DNA from: JAGTRI01 sp964580405 | GTDB lineage: Archaea; Thermoproteota; Bathyarchaeia; Bathyarchaeales; DTEX01 | NCBI GenBank assembly: GCA_964580405.1 | Contig: CAZOKM010000064.1 | Location: 1 to 9,629, forward strand | Direction: 5' to 3' | DNA length: 9,629 nt | Shown here: piece by piece, positions 1 to 5,825 of the stretch | Numbering within the stretch: the first letter of the stretch is position 1 | Layout: each line of letters opens with the position of its first letter | Position numbers and translations under genes: made by a program | Notes under the pieces: model-generated | What the model saw: the letters and a program-made list of their open reading frames with translations, nothing else | Told to the model about the DNA's origin: nothing | The model's database searches: none

Positions 1-497
1 AGAAGAGCCTCAAGCTCGCAGCGGACCTCAGCTCACCCGTCGTGACCACGCATCCGGGTGAGATTCCGGCGGACAAGTCGTCTACGGCTTACAAGGTGAT
101 GAAGAAGTCCTGCGTCGAGATCGGTCGCTACGGCGAGGACGTTGGCGGAATCTTCTGCATCGAAACAGGACAGGAAACAGCTCAGGCGCTGCGAAGCTTC
201 GTCGAGGACGTTGGCTCAAAGGGCTTACAGATTAACTATGACCCCGCCAACATGCTGAGGCACGGCGTCGTCGAAGGGGTTAAAGTTTTGGCACCGTGGA
301 TCGTGCACACCCACGCCAAGGATCACGACCCCAAAACGCAACGTGCTACGGTCGGCGAGGGGGCGGTTCCGTGGGACGCGTACATCGCAGCCTTGCGGTC
401 AATCGGCTACGACGGCTGGTACGCTCTTGAGGATGAGTCGGGCAAAGACGTCATCAATTCTCTGAAGCGAGGCAGAGCCTTCCTAGAACGGTATTAG
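1..497 (+). CDS. Sugar phosphate isomerase/epimerase (xylose isomerase-like TIM barrel), 5'-truncated
   Basis: The reading frame is open from base 3 to a TAG stop at 495-497 and has no stop upstream, so the window cuts the gene and about the last 164 residues are seen. A GTG at 42 is internal to the frame, not the start, because the preceding residues (LAADLSSPVVTTHPGEIP) are typical core barrel sequence. Motifs fit the AP-endonuclease-2/xylose-isomerase-like family: CIETG (Glu coded near 162-164), NYDPANM (Asp near 240-242), HTHAKD (His near 312-314) and ALEDE (Glu near 429-431). These are the expected four metal ligands of sugar isomerases and epimerases such as hydroxypyruvate isomerase or tagatose 3-epimerase relatives. 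GEGAVPW before the last strand is also typical. The substrate cannot be told from sequence. The next gene is convergent and starts its stop codon 37 bases downstream. Confidence 0.85.
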   Translation, partial: KSLKLAADLSSPVVTTHPGEIPADKSSTAYKVMKKSCVEIGRYGEDVGGIFCIETGQETAQALRSFVEDVGSKGLQINYDPANMLRHGVVEGVKVLAPWIVHTHAKDHDPKTQRATVGEGAVPWDAYIAALRSIGYDGWYALEDESGKDVINSLKRGRAFLERY

Positions 498-533
498 GCT
501 ATTGAAAACACTCAAAACTTGATTGTGAATAGG

Positions 534-1334
534 CTAGATAGTTTCATTGTTAGGGGCATTGCTGACCAAAAACCTGAAGTGTTCAGTTTTCTTAAACTTC
601 GCGAACCATTCTTCCAGAGTCATCGTCATTTCCCGTAATGGAACATGCAGCTTTCCTTCAGTTATGGCTGGTTGCCGTTGACCGTACTCCTTTACAATTT
701 CTTGAACATATAACAGCTTAGCCAGAGCCGGAGTGCCATTGTACCGTTTTTGCCACTCTGAGCTGGGGGTGAGCCACACGGCGAAGGTTTCAGCGAAATC
801 GTCGTCGGGATGCCTCTGCGCATACCATCCAGAAAAATGGCGGACGAACCTTGGGCTGAAGGGGACTGTTGAATAATCATCTTTGTAGGGTTGCGAGAAC
901 CGTCCGAAGAGCCGACGCCATTCCCGTTTTCTGTAAAGGCGATATGCGTAGTTTAAAGTGTGCCCCGCCTCATGGCGCAGAAACATCATCACCTCTTCCT
1001 CGTCTTCAATCTTGGTTCCAGCGAATTGGGCTTGGAGGTTGCACAGGTTCTGGTCTGCGAGGTAGAAGGGAATGCCGATGACGGGGACTTTGTTTGGGCA
1101 GCCCCATCCGTCAGTCAGATAACTCTTGGGTTTGAAGGAGATGCCAGCTTTTTCGAGCTCGTGATAGAGTTGGTTGAGGGAGATTTCTAGACGCGTATTC
1201 TTTATCGTGAGAGGCAGATCACAAATTCTCCTTGAAAGCAGTTCTCGTAGTTTTTTGTCTGAAACCTTCCTATCCACCTTTTTGGAGAACTCCGATGAGC
1301 TCATGACGACATCGTAGGGCATTATTTCACGCAT
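534..1334 (-). CDS. Putative zinc-binding metallopeptidase (HExxH, gluzincin-like, Peptidase_Mx type)
   Basis: This is a 266-residue protein from the ATG at 1334. A TTG directly before it and in-frame ATGs at 1322 and 1304 are alternatives. Near residue 121 is the zinc motif HEAGH, and about 57 residues later HPDDDFAETFAVWL supplies a probable third ligand Glu. This layout matches the uncharacterised 'putative zinc-binding metallo-peptidase' family (Pfam Peptidase_Mx-like). I see no signal peptide or membrane segment, so it is probably cytoplasmic. The N-terminal ~60 residues are basic and helical. The gene stands alone, divergent from rpo7, with its own TATA box. Its codons are visibly richer in A/T than the neighbouring genes, which may mean later acquisition. 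The substrate is unknown. The HExxH plus downstream Glu signature is clear, but the family name is from memory. Confidence 0.8.
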   Translation of the reverse strand: MREIMPYDVVMSSSEFSKKVDRKVSDKKLRELLSRRICDLPLTIKNTRLEISLNQLYHELEKAGISFKPKSYLTDGWGCPNKVPVIGIPFYLADQNLCNLQAQFAGTKIEDEEEVMMFLRHEAGHTLNYAYRLYRKREWRRLFGRFSQPYKDDYSTVPFSPRFVRHFSGWYAQRHPDDDFAETFAVWLTPSSEWQKRYNGTPALAKLLYVQEIVKEYGQRQPAITEGKLHVPLREMTMTLEEWFAKFKKTEHFRFLVSNAPNNETI

Positions 1335-1362
1335 CAATATATCGGTTATATTTTCCAGAAAG

Positions 1363-1371
1363 TTTTTAAAT
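1363..1371 (-). promoter_or_regulatory. TATA box for the metallopeptidase gene
   Basis: The minus strand reads ATTTAAAAA, centred about 33 bases upstream of the ATG at 1334. This puts the expected transcription start a few bases before the start codon, so the mRNA would be nearly leaderless, as is common in archaea. Confidence 0.5.
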
Positions 1372-1402
1372 GTCCCTTGTTTAGCATTAACGTCTAAACG
1401 GG

Positions 1403-1412
1403 CTAATTATAG
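1403..1412 (+). promoter_or_regulatory. Candidate TATA box of the rpo7 operon
   Basis: CTAATTATAG preceded by purine-rich AAACGGG (a possible BRE) lies about 55 bases before the GTG of rpo7. Initiation about 26 bases downstream would leave a leader of roughly 30 bases that contains a GGTGG/AAGGT Shine-Dalgarno-like stretch at 1442-1452. It shares the 125-base divergent intergenic region with the metallopeptidase promoter. Confidence 0.4.
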
Positions 1413-1462
1413 CATTTTCGCGTGAGATTGTTTGTTGCGGAAGGTGGAAGGTAACGTTCAAC

Positions 1463-2044
1463 GTGGTTACATTAACTGATTCGGTTCGGATACCCCCCGA
1501 CAAGTTCGGCGGAATCCTGCGGGACGTGGCGAGTGAACAGCTCAAAATAAAGTACGAAGGCATCATCGACGAGGAGCTCGGCTACGTGATCGCCGTGACC
1601 GACATCATCGTCTCGCCAATCGGCAAAATAATCCCCGGCGACGGGGCGACCCACCACAAAGTCACGTTTTCGCTCCTGACCTTTTATCCAAAGATTCAGG
1701 AGGTCGTTGAGGGCGAAGTGGTTGAGGTGGCGGACTTCGGCGCTTTCGTCAGGGTCGGACCCGTGGACGCGTTGATTCACGTTTCGCAGATCATGGACGA
1801 CTTCATCTCGTACGACGACAGGCAGGGAGTCCTCATGGGCAAAGAGTCCAAACGCAAGATTTCCGTGGGAGACAAGATGCGCGTCCGCACGACCGCTGTC
1901 TCGCTGGGGCGCGGGGGCAGCTTCGGAAAAATAGGTGTGACAGCCCGTCAGCCTTTTTTGGGTAAGCTCGAATGGATCGAGGAAGGCATCAAGGAAGCGA
2001 AGCCAGAGGCTGAACAGAAACCTGAGAAACCAGCAGAAGCGTAG
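1463..2044 (+). CDS. rpoE: DNA-directed RNA polymerase subunit Rpo7 (RpoE, Rpb7 homologue)
   Basis: This stalk subunit of archaeal RNA polymerase binds emerging RNA and helps open complex formation together with Rpo4. The 193-residue protein has the expected order. Residues 1-80 form the Rpb7 N-terminal tip domain, with VRIPPDKFG at 8-16 and the GDGATHHKVTFS region at 59-70. An S1/OB RNA-binding domain follows at about 82-165, including DFGAFVRVGPVDALIHVS and the closing KIGVTARQPFLGKLEWI. The last ~20 residues are a charged Pro/Glu/Lys tail. The GTG start gives the standard N-terminus and follows a purine-rich ribosome-binding stretch. It is the first gene of the operon, and spt4 follows 14 bases after the TAG stop, the usual archaeal order. 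Confidence 0.95.
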   Translation: MVTLTDSVRIPPDKFGGILRDVASEQLKIKYEGIIDEELGYVIAVTDIIVSPIGKIIPGDGATHHKVTFSLLTFYPKIQEVVEGEVVEVADFGAFVRVGPVDALIHVSQIMDDFISYDDRQGVLMGKESKRKISVGDKMRVRTTAVSLGRGGSFGKIGVTARQPFLGKLEWIEEGIKEAKPEAEQKPEKPAEA

Positions 2045-2058
2045 GCGGTGTATGAGGC

Positions 2059-2244
2059 ATGGTTGACAAGGCTTGTAGGAATTGCCACACGGTCACTGAT
2101 GCGAGCGCCTGCCCGGAGTGCAAATCCACGGACCTGAGCGACGACTTCAGCGGCATCGTCGTCATTATCGACCCCGAGCGGTCATCAATCGCCAAGGTCA
2201 TGGGAATCACGAAGAAGGGTCGCTACGCCGTCCGAATAAGGTGA
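2059..2244 (+). CDS. spt4: Transcription elongation factor Spt4 (RpoE'')
   Basis: This 61-residue zinc-ribbon protein partners Spt5 (NusG) on RNA polymerase and supports processive elongation. Four cysteines, C6-x2-C9 and C18-x2-C21, form the zinc site. They are followed by the conserved GIVVIIDPERSSIAKVMGI core and a KGRYAVRIR end, all typical of archaeal Spt4, whose usual length is about 60 residues. The ATG at 2059 is preceded by GGCGGTG (2045-2051) at good spacing. The TGA stop overlaps the GTG of the next gene (GTGA at 2241-2244), implying translational coupling. Confidence 0.95.
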   Translation: MVDKACRNCHTVTDASACPECKSTDLSDDFSGIVVIIDPERSSIAKVMGITKKGRYAVRIR

Positions 2245-2774
2245 TCAGCATTCGGCTTCTGACGTCTGAGCTCCGGACGGAACTCAAGGCGCCTTTGGGT
2301 CTACTTATTCGAGGCTCCTCCAAGCGGACGATGGAGAAGCTGAAAGAAATCGTTGACGAACCAAAGCCAGCGAAGATTATCGCCGTGGGAGACAGAGTTT
2401 CAGGAAACCTCGTTAAAAGCGGGTTGCCTCCCGACGTTGCCATTGTAGACAATAGGATCATGCGGAAGCCTACTGCGCCAGTAGAGTTCGACGCGGAAAA
2501 AACGTTCAACGTAGGCAACCCAGCGGGGACCATTACTGATGAGGCGTACCGAACGGTGGAAGAAGCCGTCAGTTCCGCTGGTCGGGTGAAAGTCTTGGTT
2601 GACGGCGAAGAGGACCTTTTAACTCTCGTTGCGGTCTTGTCCGCGCCCATCGGGTCGATCGTGGTCTACGGCCAGCCCAGAGAAGGCATCGTCGTCGTCC
2701 ACGTCACCGAGGACTCCAAGAAAAAGGTTGGGGGCATTGTCGACCGAATGGGGCGACAGAATTCGAAATGCTAA
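2241..2774 (+). CDS. GTP-dependent dephospho-CoA kinase (DUF359 family)
   Basis: The enzyme phosphorylates dephospho-CoA at the 3'-OH using GTP, the last step of archaeal CoA synthesis, and is unrelated to bacterial CoaE. I place the start at the GTG of 2241, overlapping the spt4 stop. The open frame continues upstream to 2118, but that part is only the shadow of spt4 and reads as Arg/His-rich noise. The 177-residue product matches the family length. Visible family motifs are AVGDRVSGNL (48-57), VAIVDNRIMR (66-75), VDGEEDLLTL (120-129) and VVYGQPREGIVVV (141-153); the acidic residues in these are the likely catalytic and metal-binding positions. Location between spt4 and rps24e is a recurrent archaeal arrangement and supports the call. 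Confidence 0.9.
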   Translation: MISIRLLTSELRTELKAPLGLLIRGSSKRTMEKLKEIVDEPKPAKIIAVGDRVSGNLVKSGLPPDVAIVDNRIMRKPTAPVEFDAEKTFNVGNPAGTITDEAYRTVEEAVSSAGRVKVLVDGEEDLLTLVAVLSAPIGSIVVYGQPREGIVVVHVTEDSKKKVGGIVDRMGRQNSKC

Positions 2775-2809
2775 AGTATGGGAGCTGAACTTCTGAAGGT
2801 AGTCTAAAG

Positions 2810-3127
2810 GTGAAGACGGTGAAGGTCGAAATCGTCAGCAACAAACGGAACGAACTCCTCAATAGGAACGAGGTCAAATTCCGCATCACGCACGAGGAAG
2901 GCGGAACCCCGCCGCGGGTTGAGGTCAGGAAGAAGCTCTCCGCCAGCTTGGACGCGAACGAGGACCGAATCCTCATAAGCAAGTACGGGACTAAGACGGG
3001 AAGCATGACGACCGTCGGCGAAGCCAACGTTTACGACTCATCTGAGCAGGCGAAGGCGACTGAACCGAAGTACATAGTCGCGAGGAACTCGCCGAAGACC
3101 GAAAAGAAGGAGGAGCAACAGAAATGA
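2810..3127 (+). CDS. rps24e: Small ribosomal subunit protein eS24 (S24e)
   Basis: This 105-residue basic protein of the archaeal/eukaryotic 30S/40S subunit contains the family landmarks: VEIVSNKRNELLNRNEVKF near the N-terminus, then EGGTPPRVEVRKKLSA, then ISKYGTKTGSMTTVGEANVY. The C-terminal tail is Lys/Glu-rich. I take the GTG at 2810 as the start, nine bases after GAAGGT (2795-2800). A second GTG at 2819 would remove three residues. The gene is 35 bases downstream of the dephospho-CoA kinase, and its TGA stop overlaps the ATG of rps27ae (ATGA at 3124-3127). Confidence 0.95.
   Translation: MKTVKVEIVSNKRNELLNRNEVKFRITHEEGGTPPRVEVRKKLSASLDANEDRILISKYGTKTGSMTTVGEANVYDSSEQAKATEPKYIVARNSPKTEKKEEQQK
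3107..3115 (+). promoter_or_regulatory. Strong Shine-Dalgarno site of rps27ae
   Basis: AAGGAGGAG lies eight bases before the ATG at 3124, inside the end of rps24e. It shows that internal genes of this operon use Shine-Dalgarno initiation, unlike several singly transcribed genes here that appear nearly leaderless. Confidence 0.7.
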
Positions 3128-3351
3128 CAGAAAACGTTGCGCCAGAAAAGCCCGAACCGAAAGCTCAAAAGAAGAAAAAGGTCGAAAGAAAGGTCTCAGC
3201 GTACTACAAACTTGAGAAGAACGGAGCAGTGAGGATCCTCCCGACCTGCGACCGGTGCGGCGCCGGGTACTTCATGGCTGACCACGGGGACCGATACGCC
3301 TGCGGGCACTGTGGCTTTACGAGGTTCAAGACCGAGGGCGTCAAGAAATAG
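3124..3351 (+). CDS. rps27ae: Small ribosomal subunit protein eS31 (S27ae), zinc ribbon
   Basis: The product has 75 residues: a Lys/Glu/Pro-rich N-terminal extension of about 22 residues, then the S27ae core with SAYYKLEKNG. A zinc ribbon C42-x2-C45 ... C60-x2-C63 follows, with the typical GYFMADHGDRYACGHCGFT stretch between and around the second pair. The archaeal protein lacks the ubiquitin fusion found in eukaryotes. It overlaps rps24e by four bases and is the last gene of the operon: the next gene is convergent, 10 bases away. In many archaea kae1/bud32 follows S27ae; it does not here. Confidence 0.95.
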   Translation: MTENVAPEKPEPKAQKKKKVERKVSAYYKLEKNGAVRILPTCDRCGAGYFMADHGDRYACGHCGFTRFKTEGVKK

Positions 3352-3359
3352 TAATTCTG

Positions 3360-3378
3360 GTTTATTCTTTTTCTGTTT
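3360..3378 (+). terminator. T-rich terminator after the rpo7-rps27ae operon
   Basis: GTTTATTCTTTTTCTGTTT-like T-rich sequence begins nine bases after the rps27ae stop, as expected for archaeal intrinsic termination on the coding strand. It also encodes the Glu/Lys end of the convergent small membrane protein, so the T-richness could have a coding cause. Confidence 0.35.
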
Positions 3379-3607
3379 CCGAAGTTTGTACTTCTACTTT
3401 TTCTTCTCTTCCCAGTACTGCTACGTAGAGCTGGAAGCAGGCAAGCCCGACCAGCAGTACGGATAACACGATGATGATGTTCCTCACGTCGTAGTATTGG
3501 TCCAGCCCCTCAAACATCGGGAGAAACATCAGCCACGCGTAAACCACAAGAAGCAGCGAGCACACGGCAGCCATGACGTTAAAAATATTGACTCTGACCT
3601 GAACCAA
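3362..3607 (-). CDS. Small two-helix membrane protein of unknown function
   Basis: I do not recognise the family. The 81-residue product has two clear hydrophobic helices, about residues 8-31 and 43-65, joined by a short acidic/aromatic loop (EGLDQYYD). A charged Glu/Lys tail follows (from REEK on). The short basic N-terminus and polar tail suggest both ends are cytoplasmic. The only start that keeps the N-terminal positive segment is TTG at 3607, with AGGAAG a few bases upstream; an ATG at 3574 (residue 12) would cut into the first helix. The frame stays open 17 codons further upstream to a TGA without any standard start codon. The hydrophobic pattern makes a real gene likely. Confidence 0.6.
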   Translation of the reverse strand: MVQVRVNIFNVMAAVCSLLLVVYAWLMFLPMFEGLDQYYDVRNIIIVLSVLLVGLACFQLYVAVLGREEKVEVQTSETEKE

Positions 3608-3688
3608 TCCTAGTCTTCCTGCGGTAATCGAGCTTTCTGCAACGCTATCTTCGGTTTCTCACCTATTAACGGTTTCTTCACGTTTAGA

Positions 3689-3700
3689 AATAATATATTA
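3689..3700 (+). promoter_or_regulatory. TATA box upstream of the phosphodiesterase gene
   Basis: AATAATATATTA lies about 67 bases before the phosphodiesterase ATG. Initiation about 26 bases downstream falls near 3721, exactly where a tiny ATG frame begins. The element is almost symmetric and might also serve the divergent small membrane protein gene. Confidence 0.45.
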
Positions 3701-3761
3701 CCAAACGCAGCTATGATTCAATGAATATAGACGAAGAACAGGCATAAAGGATGGAAGAAAA

Positions 3762-4256
3762 ATGAAGATTGGTCTGATTTCTGACACGCACGACATGCTG
3801 CCCCTGATAGAGAAGGTAGTCCAGAAGCTGAACGAAGAAAAAGTTGAGCTCGTGCTTCACGCGGGCGACTACAGCGCGCCATTCGCTGCTTTACGGTTCA
3901 AGCCTTTAAAGGCTCCGATGGTTGGAGTCTTCGGCAACAACGACGCCGAGAAAGAGCTGCTGCGGAAAAACTTCGAGTCAATCGGCAAACAGGTCCACAG
4001 TAAATTCGCAGAGGTCAAAGCGGGCAAATTCAAAATTGCCCTGCTCCACGGCGAAGAAGTTGACCTTCTTTCGTCCATGATCAATACGTCGGCTTACGAT
4101 GTAGTTGTGCATGGGCACACGCATCAGGCTTCAATTCGCAAACAAAACGGGACTTTAATTGTCAATCCAGGTGAAGTGTGCGGGTACCTGACTGAAAAGG
4201 CGACTTTTGCCCTGTTGGACACGGACTCCACAAAGGCCGAGATTGTTCCCTTATAA
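3762..4256 (+). CDS. YfcE/MJ0936-type metallophosphoesterase (phosphodiesterase)
   Basis: This compact 164-residue calcineurin-like phosphoesterase is of the YfcE/MJ0936 group, members of which hydrolyse phosphodiester model substrates with divalent metal such as Mn or Ni; the physiological substrate is unknown. All family motifs are present in order: D8-x-H10, G35-D36, G-N59-N60-D61, H96-G97 (LLHGE) and G-H119-T-H121 (VHGHTH), followed by VNPGEVCGY. The length equals that of the family. The ATG at 3762 follows AAGGATGG at good spacing. The gene is monocistronic, with the next gene 84 bases downstream behind its own TATA box. Confidence 0.9.
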   Translation: MKIGLISDTHDMLPLIEKVVQKLNEEKVELVLHAGDYSAPFAALRFKPLKAPMVGVFGNNDAEKELLRKNFESIGKQVHSKFAEVKAGKFKIALLHGEEVDLLSSMINTSAYDVVVHGHTHQASIRKQNGTLIVNPGEVCGYLTEKATFALLDTDSTKAEIVPL

Positions 4257-4305
4257 CATACCTGTAGTGTTGTGTGTAGTAGGAATTATTCTATAATCTA
4301 GTAAA

Positions 4306-4313
4306 CTATAAAA
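4306..4313 (+). promoter_or_regulatory. TATA box of the six-helix membrane protein gene
   Basis: CTATAAAA preceded by GTAAA is centred about 30 bases before the ATG at 4340. No Shine-Dalgarno lies before that ATG, consistent with a nearly leaderless transcript. Confidence 0.55.
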
Positions 4314-4339
4314 GCCGCATTCAATGACGTTTTGCTGCG

Positions 4340-5101
4340 ATGTCAAGGATAATAGCCAAGCTAGGCCTCAAGACGCTTGGTCTAGCGTTGATTTTCAACT
4401 CCATGGTCAGCCTAACCTCCGTAGTCAACATCCTCGTCGGCTCCTACTTCAACGCTTACAGCTGGCAGTCCTTCTCGCCCTACCTTGCCTACGGACTGCT
4501 CTTCGTGTTCGTGGCTACGACCGCCATCCTCAACATCGTTCCCGCCAAGCTTCTGGGAAAGGTTCACCTCAAAAGAATCCTGTTCCACCACTACGTTTAC
4601 GGCTTCATCGCAAGCTCCATCCCCGTCACCCTGACAGCTGTCTACGCTCCGACCTACGCTCTCGTGTTCCTGCTGCCTTCCTTGGGGCTTCAGACGACTG
4701 GCCTGCAGACAATCATAATCTATTCAGGCCTGTTCCTCGTCTACGGCGGCTTGGCGCTCATGATAGACGACATCCGCGACGTGTCCATGAGGGTCGGCAG
4801 AACGCTTGACAAGCTCAAGCTCTGGGCGGTCAGGTCCAGAGAGACCATCCAGAAGGTGCATTTCGTTTCTAGCCTAGTCACTATCTACGTCGCAGCCTTC
4901 ATAGGCGCTTGGTGCTTGGGAAACGTGGCGATGATGGAAGCCGGGTCGCTCTGGTACGCCTCCAACGTGGTTGTCGCGGTGAACCTCTTCGTCGCGGGCT
5001 TTTGGGGGCTCAGGGCCGTGAAGGCGAAGTACTGGTTCTCCAAGCTATATTCTGACCTTTCCAACGCGCAAGCCATAATGTACAAGCAATACGAAGTCTA
5101 G
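4340..5101 (+). CDS. Six-helix membrane protein of unknown function
   Basis: I do not recognise the family with confidence. The 253-residue product shows six hydrophobic segments at about 11-33, 48-68, 83-112, 122-143, 172-196 and 206-226. The basic, amphipathic stretch at 144-171 (MIDDIRDVSMRVGRTLDK region) is probably a cytoplasmic linker. Two His residues (H83, H84 in ILFHHYVYG) open the third helix, and two Asp residues (D143, D144) close the fourth. A paired HH...DD pattern like this recurs in some archaeal membrane proteins and could bind metal; that is inference. There is no signal peptide cleavage site or extracytoplasmic domain. The stop TAG overlaps that of convergent endonuclease V within CTAG at 5098-5101. 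Confidence 0.8.
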   Translation: MSRIIAKLGLKTLGLALIFNSMVSLTSVVNILVGSYFNAYSWQSFSPYLAYGLLFVFVATTAILNIVPAKLLGKVHLKRILFHHYVYGFIASSIPVTLTAVYAPTYALVFLLPSLGLQTTGLQTIIIYSGLFLVYGGLALMIDDIRDVSMRVGRTLDKLKLWAVRSRETIQKVHFVSSLVTIYVAAFIGAWCLGNVAMMEAGSLWYASNVVVAVNLFVAGFWGLRAVKAKYWFSKLYSDLSNAQAIMYKQYEV

Positions 5102-5772
5102 ACCTTTTCTTTTTTGCAGGACTCCAGCATTTTTCCCTCAGAAGCAGCTCTGTGAGCCTCGCGGACGGGCTCAGGAACCCTGTAACCTTTCGTGCAGCGC
5201 TTCACGATTTCTATAGCTGTCATCAACGAAATTTTGTGCCCTACGCTCACGTAAATAGGCTTCACGCCAGGCTTCGTTTCGACAGCTGCCCCAACGGTTT
5301 CATTTTCGTAGACTATGGGTTTCCAGCCACCCATTTCCTTGTCGATGACCTCGCCGCACAACAGGCTTTTCGCCACGCCTATCGTGACCGCGTCAAGGAC
5401 CAAACCGAGGTGGCTGGCGAACCCCAAGCGCCGCGGATGAGCCAGCCCGTGCCCGTCGACGAGAAAAACGTCGGGCTTAACTGAGAGCATGGTTATGGCT
5501 GAGACGACGGGTGGAAGTTCCCTGAAGGACAGGAAGGACGGAATATATGTAACGCCTACTTCTTGGAAGGATGTCCGCGTTTCCACCGTTTCCAGTGTAT
5601 CGTACTTCAGAATCGCCACGGCGCCAACTGCGCATTTATCGGTGTAGGCTACGTCAACGCCTGCGACGTGGCTTATGTGTGGGGGCAACCTATCTTCGCA
5701 TACCACTTTCTTTGAAAGGAACAGCTGCAGCTTCTTCGCCTCTTCGGTCGAGAAGTCTTCGACTTTGAACAA
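5098..5772 (-). CDS. nfi: Endonuclease V (deoxyinosine 3' endonuclease)
   Basis: This repair nuclease cuts the second phosphodiester bond 3' of deoxyinosine in DNA, and in some organisms acts on inosine in RNA. The 224-residue length fits. Conserved elements are GVDVAY (D40), TYIPSFLSFRELP (the YIP strand-separating wedge at 77-79, and E86), LVDGHGLAHPRRLGFASHLG (D106, H113) and a Lys near 136. D40, E86 and D106 correspond to the catalytic acids D43, E89 and D110 of the Thermotoga maritima enzyme. The wedge is TYIP rather than the common PYIP. The only in-frame start is TTG at 5772. A TATA box about 33 bases upstream supports it, and an ATG five bases upstream is out of frame. The gene is monocistronic and convergent with the membrane protein gene. 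Confidence 0.95.
   Translation of the reverse strand: MFKVEDFSTEEAKKLQLFLSKKVVCEDRLPPHISHVAGVDVAYTDKCAVGAVAILKYDTLETVETRTSFQEVGVTYIPSFLSFRELPPVVSAITMLSVKPDVFLVDGHGLAHPRRLGFASHLGLVLDAVTIGVAKSLLCGEVIDKEMGGWKPIVYENETVGAAVETKPGVKPIYVSVGHKISLMTAIEIVKRCTKGYRVPEPVREAHRAASEGKMLESCKKEKV
5102..5115 (+). terminator. T-rich stretch ending the membrane protein transcript
   Basis: CCTTTTCTTTTTTG follows immediately after the membrane protein stop on the plus strand, the T-rich form expected for archaeal termination. It also codes for the Lys-rich C-terminus of endonuclease V on the other strand. Confidence 0.3.
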
Positions 5773-5800
5773 TTCATTGGACTCCCAGGAAGAGCAGCAA

Positions 5801-5808
5801 TTTTAAAG
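5801..5808 (-). promoter_or_regulatory. TATA box of endonuclease V
   Basis: The minus strand reads CTTTAAAA, centred about 32 bases upstream of the TTG start at 5772. It lies in the 53-base gap between the SepRS stop and the endonuclease V start, so endonuclease V need not be read through from SepRS. Confidence 0.5.
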
Positions 5809-5825
5809 TAAACAACGTTACAGTC

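Noticed and set aside
498..533. Possible hairpin terminator (CTATT ... AATAG) after the sugar isomerase
   Set aside because: Only a five-base stem with a long loop and no T-run; not supportable.
2118..2240. Longer N-terminus for the dephospho-CoA kinase
   Set aside because: It is a shadow of spt4, rich in Arg and His; GTG 2241 gives the normal family N-terminus and a typical overlap.
2207..2650. 147-codon minus-strand frame across the dephospho-CoA kinase
   Set aside because: Antisense shadow of a recognisable enzyme, Ser/Arg-rich with no domain.
4324..4809. 161-codon plus-strand frame overlapping the six-helix membrane protein
   Set aside because: Arg/His/Pro-rich out-of-frame shadow; the membrane protein frame has a clear hydrophobic periodicity and a promoter.
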